Made by a program: the position numbers and the translations under genes. A stretch of DNA of 53,260 nucleotides from Clostridiales bacterium (lineage in GTDB: Bacteria; Bacillota; Clostridia; Christensenellales; CAG-138). The notes below the pieces were generated by a model. It was not told the origin of the DNA, made no database searches, and was given only the letters and a program-made list of their open reading frames with translations. The stretch is from positions 1 through 53,260 of the forward strand of contig SFCQ01000018.1 of the NCBI GenBank assembly GCA_004558525.1. Direction: 5' to 3'. Shown one piece after another: positions 1-7,347 of the stretch (positions are counted from its first letter, which is position 1; every line of letters starts with the position of its first letter).

Positions 1-237
1 GCCCACCAGGCAGCCAAGGAACAGGGAAGAATAAACCTCCTTGCTTATAAGTGCAAGCACGATAGCTACGATAGGCGGCAGCAGCGACCAGAACGTTGCA
101 GCGAATGGCGTTGCAGCCTCTTCACCGTCAATGACGGGCATGGGTTTGTCTTTATAGATTACGCCAAGTACCACAAGCAGTACGATGAAGATAGCGCAAG
201 CTATAAAATAGGCAATCTTTGTACCTTTTTTCTCCAT
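1..237 (-). CDS. Na+/H+ antiporter NhaC family, N-terminal part (runs off the window)
   Basis: The first 79 codons of a minus-strand gene that continues beyond base 1. The protein starts MEKKGTKIAYF, has a first membrane segment at about residues 8-27, then a short loop and a second hydrophobic stretch containing LLPPIVAIVLALISKEVYSS, which is the characteristic opening of NhaC-type sodium/proton antiporters of Bacillota. Such proteins sit in the cytoplasmic membrane and exchange Na+ for H+ or related cation/organic acid couples. The start is fixed by an AGGAGG-type ribosome site (GGAGGAATCC) directly upstream and a good sigma-A promoter at 274-302. Family assignment is from N-terminal similarity only, so the substrate is not known. 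Confidence 0.8.
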   Translation of the reverse strand, partial: MEKKGTKIAYFIACAIFIVLLVVLGVIYKDKPMPVIDGEEAATPFAATFWSLLPPIVAIVLALISKEVYSSLFLGCLVG

Positions 238-273
238 GTATGGATTCCTCCTTATAGATTTGGGTGTTACTTA

Positions 274-302
274 ATTCTAAACTCTTTTGACGGAATCGTC
301 AA
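274..302 (-). promoter_or_regulatory. sigma-A promoter of the NhaC gene with palindrome over the -35 box
   Basis: Read on the minus strand: TTGACG (297-302), 17-base spacer, TAGAAT (274-279), about 35 bases before the NhaC start codon. The -35 hexamer is one arm of a perfect inverted repeat, TTGACG-GAAT-CGTCAA on the plus strand (287-302), which could be a repressor site. Confidence 0.7.
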
Positions 303-561
303 GCAATTGTGAGTAATTTATGAACAGCCTGTCCGCTCTGTTAAGAAGTCGTTATATGCTATGCATCTTTATCATTTTTATATATAATATGCAAAAACGT
401 CCTGTAAAGCATATTTACTTTTCGCGCCGGCGCGCCCGTATTTTCCTTATATTCTCTATATTTTTCAGCATCAGGCACATGCTTGCAGCAAAGCAAAGCT
501 CCTCCGCTATATTGTTTGCATCCGATTCGCCTGCAACCGTGCAACCCTATTCCGGAGGAGC

Positions 562-605
562 TTTCTTTATGACTTCTTTATGTTTTCTTTATACTTTCTT
601 TATAT
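562..605. repeat. tandem array of four 11-bp direct repeats
   Basis: Four consecutive 11-base units, TTTCTTTATGA, CTTCTTTATGT, TTTCTTTATAC, TTTCTTTATAT, in head-to-tail order. The 11-bp period places every unit on the same face of the helix, as in binding sites of OmpR/PhoB-type response regulators, but the sequence is of low complexity and may be chance drift. Confidence 0.6.
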
Positions 606-649
606 ATTTATGTGTTTTCATTTACATTCTTAACATCGTGCTGAAAGCA

Positions 650-1567
650 TTATACGATTTCTTCTATCGTAGAGTTATCGGCATCCATCCTGAACCTTGC
701 GCCAAGCGGTAAGCTCATCGTAGGCGAGCAGTGCCCGCACATCAAGTTTGTTATGCAGGGCTTGCCGGCAGGCTTTATAAGCTCTTCAAATACCATATCG
801 AGCGCAAGCGAGCTTTCCGGCTTTTTAGCCGCGCAGTCCGTATACTGGCCGAGCAAAATGCCCGCGCAATCGCGGAATTTTCCGGCGTTTCTAAGCTGCG
901 TCAGCATACCGTCTATGCTGTAAGGCTGCTCGTCAACGTCCTCGATAAAGAGTATCTTGCCGCGCGTATCTATCTCCCATGGCGTGCCGAGGCTTGCCGC
1001 TACAAGCGAAAGATTGCCGCCGCAAAGCTCGCCTTCGGCCTTTCCGGAAACAAGAGTATGCATCGTTACGCCGTCCGGATTCTTATACTCGATCTCCTCG
1101 CCGAACAGCATTGCCTTTGCGTATTCAAGCGTATAAGACGCGCCTTCAATGAGCTTGTCGCTCGTCGGCATAGCCATATGGTACGTTCCGAAGCCGCACT
1201 GCTGGCGGAAGGCGATGTGAAAGGCCGTTATGTCGCTGTACCCGCCGAAAAATTTGGCGTTTTCCCTTATCATGGCGTAATCAAGCATCGGCAGCAGCCT
1301 GTGCGCCCCGTAGCCGCCGCGCAGGCACCATATGCCGTCAATGCTCTTATCGGCAAAGGCTGAGTTGATATCGTTTGCGCGCAGCTCGTCCGTTCCGGCA
1401 AGGTAGCCGTGGCTAGCCCTTGCAGTCGGAAACAACACGGGTTCAAGCTTAAGATGCTCGGCCACGCTTATCGCGCGCGCTATCTTTTCTTCCAGATTTT
1501 CGCTTATCGGGCTTGACGGCGCTATCAGCGCTACACGCGCCCCTTCAAAAAGAGCGGGACCTCTCAT
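650..1567 (-). CDS. ldcA: LD-carboxypeptidase, peptidase family S66
   Basis: 305 residues. S66 enzymes cut the L-D peptide bond of muropeptides (murein recycling) or act on related conjugates such as microcin C in MccF. The N-terminal domain carries VALIAPSSPI, the LRGGYGAHRLL segment and the nucleophile elbow GGYSDITA with the catalytic serine near residue 112; the C-terminal half has the IEDVDEQPY segment with the acidic triad member and a final GHCSPTMSLPLGA with the histidine. No signal peptide is visible, so it should be cytoplasmic. Its ATG overlaps the stop codon of the DUF1292 gene (ATGA), indicating translational coupling as last gene of the ireB operon. LdcA versus MccF cannot be separated here. 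Confidence 0.88.
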   Translation of the reverse strand: MRGPALFEGARVALIAPSSPISENLEEKIARAISVAEHLKLEPVLFPTARASHGYLAGTDELRANDINSAFADKSIDGIWCLRGGYGAHRLLPMLDYAMIRENAKFFGGYSDITAFHIAFRQQCGFGTYHMAMPTSDKLIEGASYTLEYAKAMLFGEEIEYKNPDGVTMHTLVSGKAEGELCGGNLSLVAASLGTPWEIDTRGKILFIEDVDEQPYSIDGMLTQLRNAGKFRDCAGILLGQYTDCAAKKPESSLALDMVFEELIKPAGKPCITNLMCGHCSPTMSLPLGARFRMDADNSTIEEIV

Positions 1568-1860
1568 TCTTCGCTGCCCTCCCCTTCCATCTCGTCAACT
1601 ATATCAAGGAATTCGTCAAACACCTCGTTAAGGAGTATCTCGTTGTCTATCGTGCTGTAATAGTCCTGCCCGTCCTTTGTTTCCACCTTAAGCAGCACTA
1701 TTTCGGCTTCCTCATCGTCCTGCTCCTCGGCCGGTTCAAGCGCTATGTACTTCTCACCCTCATATGTGAAGGTAAGCACATGCACAAAGCTCGCTTCTTC
1801 CCCGTTTTCATCAAGCAGCACTATCTCGTCATAGCCATCGTTTATGCCTTTGTTTTCCAT
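1564..1860 (-). CDS. DUF1292 family protein (YrzB-like)
   Basis: 98 residues, strongly acidic, of unknown biochemical function. Recognised by the DUF1292 pattern: an acidic N-terminus followed by IVLLDENGEEASFVHVLTF, a YIALEP strand and a C-terminal run of Asp/Glu. In Bacillota this family usually follows alaS-ireB-ruvX, and here it lies 35 bases after ruvX and overlaps ldcA by 4 bases, so the local order supports the call. No motif suggests catalysis. Confidence 0.85.
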   Translation of the reverse strand: MENKGINDGYDEIVLLDENGEEASFVHVLTFTYEGEKYIALEPAEEQDDEEAEIVLLKVETKDGQDYYSTIDNEILLNEVFDEFLDIVDEMEGEGSEE

Positions 1861-1895
1861 AATATACGCTCCTTATAACCTAAAAGCTTATACGC

Positions 1896-2318
1896 TTACA
1901 AAACAGGATTTGAATCCAGATATCCCTGCAAAATTATCGTGGCGGCAAGCTTATCCACCACCTTGCGCCTTTTGCGCCAATCCATATCGGCCTCCACAAG
2001 CACCCTTTCGGCGCTTACCGTGGTAAGCCTTTCATCGAAAAAGGCATGCTCGCCGTCCCATACCTTAAGCACGGCTTGTGCAAACTCCTTCACCTTTTCG
2101 CTTTGAAAACCGTATGAACCGTCCATATTCCTCGGCATGCCGAAAAGGAGCCTTACAGGCTCGTACTTTTTGGCTAATTCCGCAATATGCTCCGCGTCCT
2201 TTTCAGTGTCGCCGGTCCTTGTATAGGTCTCAAGCCCCTGAGCCGTTATGCCCAGCGGATCGCTCACCGCAACGCCTATCCTTTTATCCCCAACATCAAG
2301 GGCAAGCACTCGCCTCAT
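1896..2318 (-). CDS. ruvX: putative pre-16S rRNA nuclease / Holliday junction resolvase-like protein RuvX (YqgF)
   Basis: 140 residues with an RNase H fold. The first strand carries LALDVGDKRIGVAVSD, where the Asp is a metal ligand; later LFGMPRNMDGSYG and the FFDERLTT segment supply further acidic residues, and the end LVEADMDWRKRRKVVDKLAA is typical of YqgF. The family processes the 5' end of 16S rRNA in E. coli and was earlier proposed as a resolvase. I chose MRRVLALD as start because it overlaps the ireB stop by one base (TAATG); a longer open frame to 2414 merely runs through ireB in another frame. Confidence 0.92.
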   Translation of the reverse strand: MRRVLALDVGDKRIGVAVSDPLGITAQGLETYTRTGDTEKDAEHIAELAKKYEPVRLLFGMPRNMDGSYGFQSEKVKEFAQAVLKVWDGEHAFFDERLTTVSAERVLVEADMDWRKRRKVVDKLAATIILQGYLDSNPVL

Positions 2319-2605
2319 TATCTGCCCTGGCCTTCCTCCGCATTCGCAACGTCCTGCGCCTGCACATAGAAGCGCACAAGCTCTTCCACCAGCTCGTCCC
2401 GCTGAAGGCTGCATATGCGGTAGCGGGCGTTGTTATAGCTTGTAATATATGTAGGATCGCCGGAGATGAGATAGCCGACTATCTGGTTTATCGGATCATA
2501 CCCTTTTTCCTTCATGGAAGTATATACGCTCATAAGCACATCGCTTGCGGCATTTTTCTCCCGGGGTTTCCTGAATAGCATGGTATCGCTCGTATTCTCG
2601 TTCAT
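2318..2605 (-). CDS. ireB: IreB family regulatory phosphoprotein (UPF0297)
   Basis: 95 residues, first gene of the operon ireB-ruvX-DUF1292-ldcA. The motif KEKGYDPINQIVGYLISGDPTYIT, split across about residues 33-56, and the NNARYRICSLQRDELVEELVRFY end are diagnostic. IreB is a small protein that in Enterococcus is phosphorylated by the serine/threonine kinase IreK and affects cephalosporin tolerance; its N-terminal threonines (here in MNENTSDTMLF) are the phosphorylated region. alaS, the usual upstream neighbour, is absent. A ribosome site AAAGGGGAAG precedes the ATG. Confidence 0.92.
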   Translation of the reverse strand: MNENTSDTMLFRKPREKNAASDVLMSVYTSMKEKGYDPINQIVGYLISGDPTYITSYNNARYRICSLQRDELVEELVRFYVQAQDVANAEEGQGR

Positions 2606-2658
2606 TAGGCTTCCCCTTTCTTGCGTACTTTGATATATTCCGCCAGTATGATATGTGT

Positions 2659-2687
2659 ATTATACCCATATCAGGCAGAAATAGCAA
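2659..2687 (-). promoter_or_regulatory. sigma-A promoter of the ireB operon
   Basis: On the minus strand TTGCTA (2682-2687), 17-base spacer, perfect TATAAT (2659-2664), about 50 bases before the ireB start. Confidence 0.75.
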
Positions 2688-2693
2688 GTTGGC

Positions 2694-4334
2694 TTATTTC
2701 ACGCGCGGCACAACATAGCTTTTGTCAAAGGCCGTGTTGTAATAAGGGTCGCCGTATATGCTAAGATGCCTAAACTCGTCCTTGCAGCGCACACGCACGT
2801 TTTCTGGCGTCTCCTTAAGCCGCGGCAAGCCGGTATGCATTATCAGCCTTGCCTGCGGCGTATACACGGAGCAGAAACCCCTTCTTGACAGCCTCAGGCA
2901 CAGCTCCGCATCGCTGCCGAGCGGAAGCAGGGGTTCATATTCCGCGGCGTCAAAGCTCCTGTCGAAGCCGCCGCAGCTAAAATACATATCGCTTCGCATA
3001 TACATGCAGGCGCCGCTCAGCACGCTCACAGCCCTCACCGTATCCGTAAACATGAGCCTCCTCAGGCTCGCCGCTTTATCATCATCGGCAGCCTCTCCCT
3101 CATATGGGCTCGCTGCCTCTCCGCATAGTCCTATTACGCCGCCCGTATATACTATCCTGTTGTTAGGGCTTATCAGCATGCAGCCTGCCGCGGCCACATT
3201 TTCGCGCTCGCCCTGGGCTATCAGCGCGCCGAGCATCATCGGGGATATCACCTCGGCGTCCCTGCTCAAAAACAGCAGCGCATCGCCCATAGCCCTCTCG
3301 GCCCCGGCGCAGGCAAGCGTGGCAAACCCTGCCGATTCGCACCTTACCACCTTTGCGGCGCGGGCTTTTTCTATAAGCCCGTAGTATTTCAGCAATCTCG
3401 CGTCGCCGCTGCCGCCGTCAGCGATTATTATTTCATATTTATAACCGAGCATACAGCGTTCTATGCTTTCAAGCAGCCGTCTCAGGCTCTCCATTCCGTT
3501 AAGATTCGGTATTATTATAGATACCCTCCTCGGCTGTCTTAAGGAGCTTACAATAAAGCTGCCCTTCCATATCCCCGTGGAAACGCTCTCCTGCCTGTCC
3601 TCACCCCTTATGTAGCCCCTTATCGCGGCCATTCCCGCCGAGTTTTCTATCGGTCTGAGCCTGCTTCCCCTATGCAAAAGCACTTTGGGTATGTGTATGA
3701 TCCTGCCGGCATGCGCCATGCACCTCAGCTTGAAGGCATATTCCTCCGCTTCGTCCGCATCTAACCCGGGCGGGCTGCACATTGCATATATATCCTGCTT
3801 TATAGCCAGTATTCTGCCGAAAAGGTCGTATGAAAGCGCGGTTATCCTGCTGAATTCGGGCTTGAATACAGGCGCCTTCCTTCCGCTTGGCGATATCTCG
3901 TCCTCATCTGCGTATATCATATCAGGCTTATCCTCGACCGCCCTCTGCACGGAGTATGCAAAGCGGTACAGAGCATCCGGGCTAAGCTCGTCGCCCGCGT
4001 TAAGGCGTATAACATAGCCTGTTCCGTCTTGAGCGGCGCCGCTCTCCTCAGCCAGCTCCCACTCCCCGTATGTCTGCGCCTGCAGCGATGCAAGGGTCTG
4101 CTTCGTCTCCTTCTGCCTGCCGCGGTTTATAAGCACGGCAAAAAAGCGCGGCCTCAACGTCAGCTCGTCCCTTCTTTGCCTTTCAAGCTCGGCTTCATCG
4201 GCATCGTTTTCCATGATATAGCTTTGATAATCGTCGTCCGGCGGCTCGCTCGCCGCAGCCTTTGCGCCGAATATGCCGGATATGGCGCCGGCTATCGTTC
4301 TGTTTTGTTTCTTTATGTCGTTTGTATTCTTCAT
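2694..4334 (-). CDS. glycosyltransferase with two family-2-like domains
   Basis: 546 residues, cytoplasmic with no membrane segment. The C-terminal half (about 270-500) is a family 2 glycosyltransferase fold: VSIIIPNLNGMESLRRLLESI, IIIADGGSGD, a FLSRDAEVISP segment in place of the usual DxD, and GGFDRSFDAAEYE later. The N-terminal half (about 60-250) resembles a second, degenerate transferase domain (FFAVLINRGRQKETKQTLAS, IRLNAGDELSPDAL, MIYADEDEI). This arrangement is seen in enzymes that build cell-surface polysaccharides; donor and acceptor are unknown. I took MKNTNDIKK as start because GGGAAAG lies 8 bases before it, while the ATG 24 bases further upstream has no ribosome site. Divergent from butyrate kinase. 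Confidence 0.75.
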   Translation of the reverse strand: MKNTNDIKKQNRTIAGAISGIFGAKAAASEPPDDDYQSYIMENDADEAELERQRRDELTLRPRFFAVLINRGRQKETKQTLASLQAQTYGEWELAEESGAAQDGTGYVIRLNAGDELSPDALYRFAYSVQRAVEDKPDMIYADEDEISPSGRKAPVFKPEFSRITALSYDLFGRILAIKQDIYAMCSPPGLDADEAEEYAFKLRCMAHAGRIIHIPKVLLHRGSRLRPIENSAGMAAIRGYIRGEDRQESVSTGIWKGSFIVSSLRQPRRVSIIIPNLNGMESLRRLLESIERCMLGYKYEIIIADGGSGDARLLKYYGLIEKARAAKVVRCESAGFATLACAGAERAMGDALLFLSRDAEVISPMMLGALIAQGERENVAAAGCMLISPNNRIVYTGGVIGLCGEAASPYEGEAADDDKAASLRRLMFTDTVRAVSVLSGACMYMRSDMYFSCGGFDRSFDAAEYEPLLPLGSDAELCLRLSRRGFCSVYTPQARLIMHTGLPRLKETPENVRVRCKDEFRHLSIYGDPYYNTAFDKSYVVPRVK

Positions 4335-4399
4335 ATAAAGTAGCTTTCCCAAAAGCATGATATATTATCGCGTTTTGTATGGAGAATGTATGCGCGCTG

Positions 4400-4408
4400 T
4401 GGTAAAAT
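4400..4408 (+). promoter_or_regulatory. extended -10 promoter element before butyrate kinase
   Basis: TGGTAAAAT: an extended -10 (TG-N-TAAAAT) about 40 bases before the start codon, without a convincing -35 box. Confidence 0.45.
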
Positions 4409-4449
4409 CAGTCTATGATAGAGTTTTTGATGCCAAGGAGGTAAAAGGT

Positions 4450-5526
4450 ATGGAGCGCATACTGGTGATAAATCCCGGCTCAACGTCGACAAAGCTTGCC
4501 GTGTTCGATGCGGACAAGGAGCTTTTTCGTCTGAGCATTGAGCATGACCAGAGGGAAACGGCAAAATTTTTGCGCGCAATAGATCAGCTTGATTTTCGCA
4601 AGGAATGCGTGCTTAATGCGCTTAAGGAGCATGATATCCCGCTTGAAAGCTTAAGCTGCATAGTATCCCGCGGCGGCATGCTCCCGCCGTGCCAGACCGG
4701 CGCATACGATGTGAACGCGGATATGCTCAGATTTGTCAACAGCGACCACCTTGTAAAGGAGCATATATCAAACGTCGGCTGCGCCGTTGCGCATGCCATA
4801 GCGGAGCCGCTGAATATTCCCGCGCTTATATACGATACCGTAAGCGTTGACGAGCTTATTCCGGAGGCGAGGATAACCGGCGTTCCCGAGCTGCCCAAGG
4901 AAAGCCGGGGCCACGCGCTCAACACAAGGGCAATGGCAAGGAAATGCGCCGAAGAGATACTGCACAAGGATTTTGACAAATGTACGTTCATAGTGCTGCA
5001 CCTTGGCGGCGGCGTAAGCACATGGCTTTTCCAGAACGGCCGCGCAATAGATATGTACAGCGACGATGACTCCGGCTTTGGCCCCGAGCGCTGCGGAAGG
5101 CTGCAGGCCGCTCCGCTCGTTGCGCTTTGCTACAGCGGCAAATATACGGAAGCCCAGCTCGCTAAGCTGGTGCGCGGAAACGCCGGGCTTAAGGCTCACC
5201 TCGGCACGAGCGACGTGCGCGAGGTGGAACGCATGATAGCCGGCGGCGACGAGCATGCAAGGCTGATATTCTCGGCGCTGGGTTATTCGCTCGCAAAGGG
5301 CATAGGCGACCTTGCGACGGTTGTGTCGGGCAAGGTGGATAGGATAATACTTACCGGCGGCGCCGCCCATTCCAAGGCGCTTACGGGTAACATAATAAGC
5401 CATGTTGAATGGATAGCCCCCGTTGAGGTGATGGCAGGCGAGTACGAGCTTGAGGCGCTTGCATCGGGCGCGCTGAGGGTGCTTCGCGGCGAGGAGAAGC
5501 CGCACACCTTCGTATGGAACGGCTAA
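4450..5526 (+). CDS. buk: butyrate kinase
   Basis: 358 residues, acetate/butyrate kinase family. It converts butyryl (or branched acyl) phosphate and ADP to the carboxylate and ATP in the cytoplasm. The N-terminus ILVINPGSTSTKLAVFD is the ATP-site signature; further family marks are VSRGGMLPP, the metal/substrate segment FIVLHLGGGVSTW and the DDDSGFGPERCGRLQ region with IILTGGAAHSKAL near the end. Start chosen at MERILVINPG, 7 bases after AAGGAGG; the open frame extends upstream but without support. Phosphate butyryltransferase, its usual partner, is not adjacent here but lies at 36608-37519 behind iorAB. Branched-chain fatty acid kinases are indistinguishable by eye. Confidence 0.93.
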   Translation: MERILVINPGSTSTKLAVFDADKELFRLSIEHDQRETAKFLRAIDQLDFRKECVLNALKEHDIPLESLSCIVSRGGMLPPCQTGAYDVNADMLRFVNSDHLVKEHISNVGCAVAHAIAEPLNIPALIYDTVSVDELIPEARITGVPELPKESRGHALNTRAMARKCAEEILHKDFDKCTFIVLHLGGGVSTWLFQNGRAIDMYSDDDSGFGPERCGRLQAAPLVALCYSGKYTEAQLAKLVRGNAGLKAHLGTSDVREVERMIAGGDEHARLIFSALGYSLAKGIGDLATVVSGKVDRIILTGGAAHSKALTGNIISHVEWIAPVEVMAGEYELEALASGALRVLRGEEKPHTFVWNG

Positions 5527-5528
5527 AT

Positions 5529-6742
5529 ATGGAGAACGTAAGACCGGGCAGCGCAAAGGAGAGGCGGCGCGCGCTTATTGCGATGCTGCTTTTCATGCTG
5601 CTTTGCTATGTGCTCATACACGATCTTTTGGGCGGTACGCTTTTTGCGCACTGCCCCTGGGATAGTTATACGCTCCAATCCTTAGCGTGGCTTGAGGCCG
5701 CATGGACCTTGACCGGGATTACAGCTACCTTGAGCTTGCCATATACAACGGAAAATACTATGTCTCCTTCCCGCCGGTGCCAAGCGTTGTAATGCTGCCC
5801 TTCGCCGTTGTATTCGGCGAGCAAACGCCGAACAACCTTATAATAATGCTCGTCACCATGCTGTGCGCGGCGGCTGCATTTTCAATAGCGTCATACTCCG
5901 GCTTCAATGCTAAAAACAGCGTGCTGCTGGCGCTTTCCATCACATTTGGCAGCAACGTAATGTGGATGAGCACCTCCGGCGGGGTATGGTTCATGGCGCA
6001 GACGCTCGCCATGCTGTTCCTTCTGCTTGCAACAATATCGGCATATAAGAACAAAGCTGTTTTGGCTTACGCGCTGATCGCTTTGGCCGTCGGGTGCAGG
6101 CCGTTTTCAGCCGTTGCGTTTTTGCCCGCGTTCATTTGGTTCTATGGTAAAAACAGGGAGGCCGGCATGGGCCGCGCCAAGGCTGCTTTAAGCCAATGGA
6201 AGGCATTGATACCGGTAATTATCATTGCCGCCGTAATGATGTGGTACAATTATGCAAGGTTTGATAATCCGCTTGAGTTTGGGCATAACTATCTGCCGGA
6301 GTTCGTTGAAAGCGAAAACGGGCAATTCAATCTATGCTATATTTTTGATAACATAGCCCGCATATTAAGGCCCGTAAAGCTTAAGGAGGGCTTAAGGCTC
6401 GATTATCCGTACTTTGACGGGTTCATGTTCTTTATAGCCAATCCGTTCTTTCTGCTGCTTTTTGCGGCGAACCTGCGCAATATAATAAAGCGCAGCTTTT
6501 CTTCCGTAAGGCTTGGCCTGGCTTTGGCAATGCTTATAATGCTGATATGCCTTTGCATGCACAAGACCTTCGGCGGCTGGCAGTTCGGCGCGCGCTACAC
6601 ATGCGATATGCTGCCGCCGGCGCTTATATATGTGTGCTTATCGGATAAAAAGGAGCTTAAATTCTGGGAAAAGGCCGCCGCCGTATTCGGCATGGCGTTC
6701 AACATATACGGCGCGCTGGCAATGACATTTTTGTATAGCTGA
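5529..6742 (+). pseudogene. polytopic membrane glycosyltransferase-like protein, broken by a -1 frameshift
   Basis: Two consecutive frames together make one hydrophobic protein of about 404 residues. The first (start 5529, or 5514 overlapping buk) ends its meaningful part at YTLQSLAWLE near 5695; the second resumes at MDLDRDYSYLELAIYNGKYY from 5702. Adding a single G to the GG at about 5695-5698 would join them as AWLEGRMDLDRDYSY without any gap, so one base has been lost, either in the organism or in the assembly. The rest holds 9-10 membrane segments, an FPPVPSVVMLPFA loop and FGGWQFGARYTCDMLPP near the end, like mannosyltransferase-type (GT39/PMT-like) proteins. Placed directly behind buk. 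Function not assigned. Confidence 0.75.
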
Positions 6743-6776
6743 ATAAATGGTTTAATCATATAAGGAGGATATGCTT

Positions 6777-7280
6777 ATGGTTATAATCGAAATGGAAAAC
6801 GGCGGCAAGATAAAAATAGAGCTGGACAGAGCCGCAGCGCCGAACACGGTAAAGAACTTTTTGAGCCTTGTCAACAAGGGCTTCTACAACGGCCTTATAT
6901 TTCACAGGGTCATTCCCGGCTTTATGATACAGGGCGGCTGTCCTGACGGTACGGGCATGGGCGGCCCGGGCTACAGCATAAGGGGCGAATTCAGCTCCAA
7001 CGGCATACCCAACCCCATAAAGCACAAGCGCGGCGTTGTATTGATGGCAAGGGCGATGAACCCGAACAGCGCGGGCAGCCAGTTTTTTATAATGCACGAG
7101 GATGCGCCGCACCTGGACGGGCAGTACGCCGCATTCGGCAAGGTAGTGGAGGGCATGGACGTTGTTGACAAAATAGCCGCAGCGCCTACCGACCGCCGCG
7201 ACAGGCCAATAGATGAGCAGCGCATAAAGAGCATCACCATAGTTGACGAAGGGCAGATAGAAGAGCCCGAAAAGATATAA
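6777..7280 (+). CDS. peptidyl-prolyl cis-trans isomerase, cyclophilin type
   Basis: 167 residues, single cyclophilin domain without signal peptide, so a cytoplasmic prolyl isomerase assisting protein folding. The catalytic set is visible: FHRVIPGFMIQGG (Arg and Phe), MARAMNPNSAGSQFFI (Gln, Phe) and the PHLDGQYAAFGKVVEGMDVVDKI end with the tryptophan position replaced by Tyr/Ala, as in many bacterial forms. The second ATG was taken as start because AGGAGG is 8 bases before it and only 2 before the first (6771). Last gene before a strong bidirectional terminator. Confidence 0.93.
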   Translation: MVIIEMENGGKIKIELDRAAAPNTVKNFLSLVNKGFYNGLIFHRVIPGFMIQGGCPDGTGMGGPGYSIRGEFSSNGIPNPIKHKRGVVLMARAMNPNSAGSQFFIMHEDAPHLDGQYAAFGKVVEGMDVVDKIAAAPTDRRDRPIDEQRIKSITIVDEGQIEEPEKI

Positions 7281-7297
7281 TCGTCAAAAAAGCATGT

Positions 7298-7329
7298 AAA
7301 AAGCCGGAAGCGCGAGCCTCCGGCTTTTG
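7298..7329. terminator. bidirectional intrinsic terminator
   Basis: AAAAGCCGG (7299-7307) pairs with CCGGCTTTT (7320-7328), A-rich before and T-rich after, between the convergent cyclophilin and M18 peptidase genes. It can stop transcription from both sides. Confidence 0.85.
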
Positions 7330-7347
7330 TATGCAGCGTTTTTTTCG

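Larger units (their letters stand above)
238..649. other. AT-rich intergenic region with structured repeats, no convincing gene
   Basis: Between ldcA and the NhaC gene, both on the minus strand. It contains the NhaC promoter, a 12-bp palindrome CGCGCCGGCGCG near 422-434, a 12-bp perfect inverted repeat (AAAGCTCCTCCG 495-506 with CGGAGGAGCTTT 553-564) enclosing a smaller TTGCA/TGCAA pair, and a tandem array of four 11-bp units at 562-605. The open frame on the plus strand across 320-712 has no ribosome site, overlaps ldcA and is dominated by Phe/Tyr/Ile from AT-rich DNA, so I do not call it a gene. The structure could be the ldcA terminator or an uncharacterised RNA. Confidence 0.5.

Noticed and set aside
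320..712. Plus-strand open frame of 130 codons between the antiporter gene and ldcA
   Set aside because: No ribosome site, composition dictated by AT-rich repeats, and its end overlaps the well supported ldcA gene on the other strand.
2318..2414. Longer RuvX start at 2414
   Set aside because: The extra 32 residues are ireB read in another frame and are unlike the family; the ATG at 2318 overlaps the ireB stop by one base.
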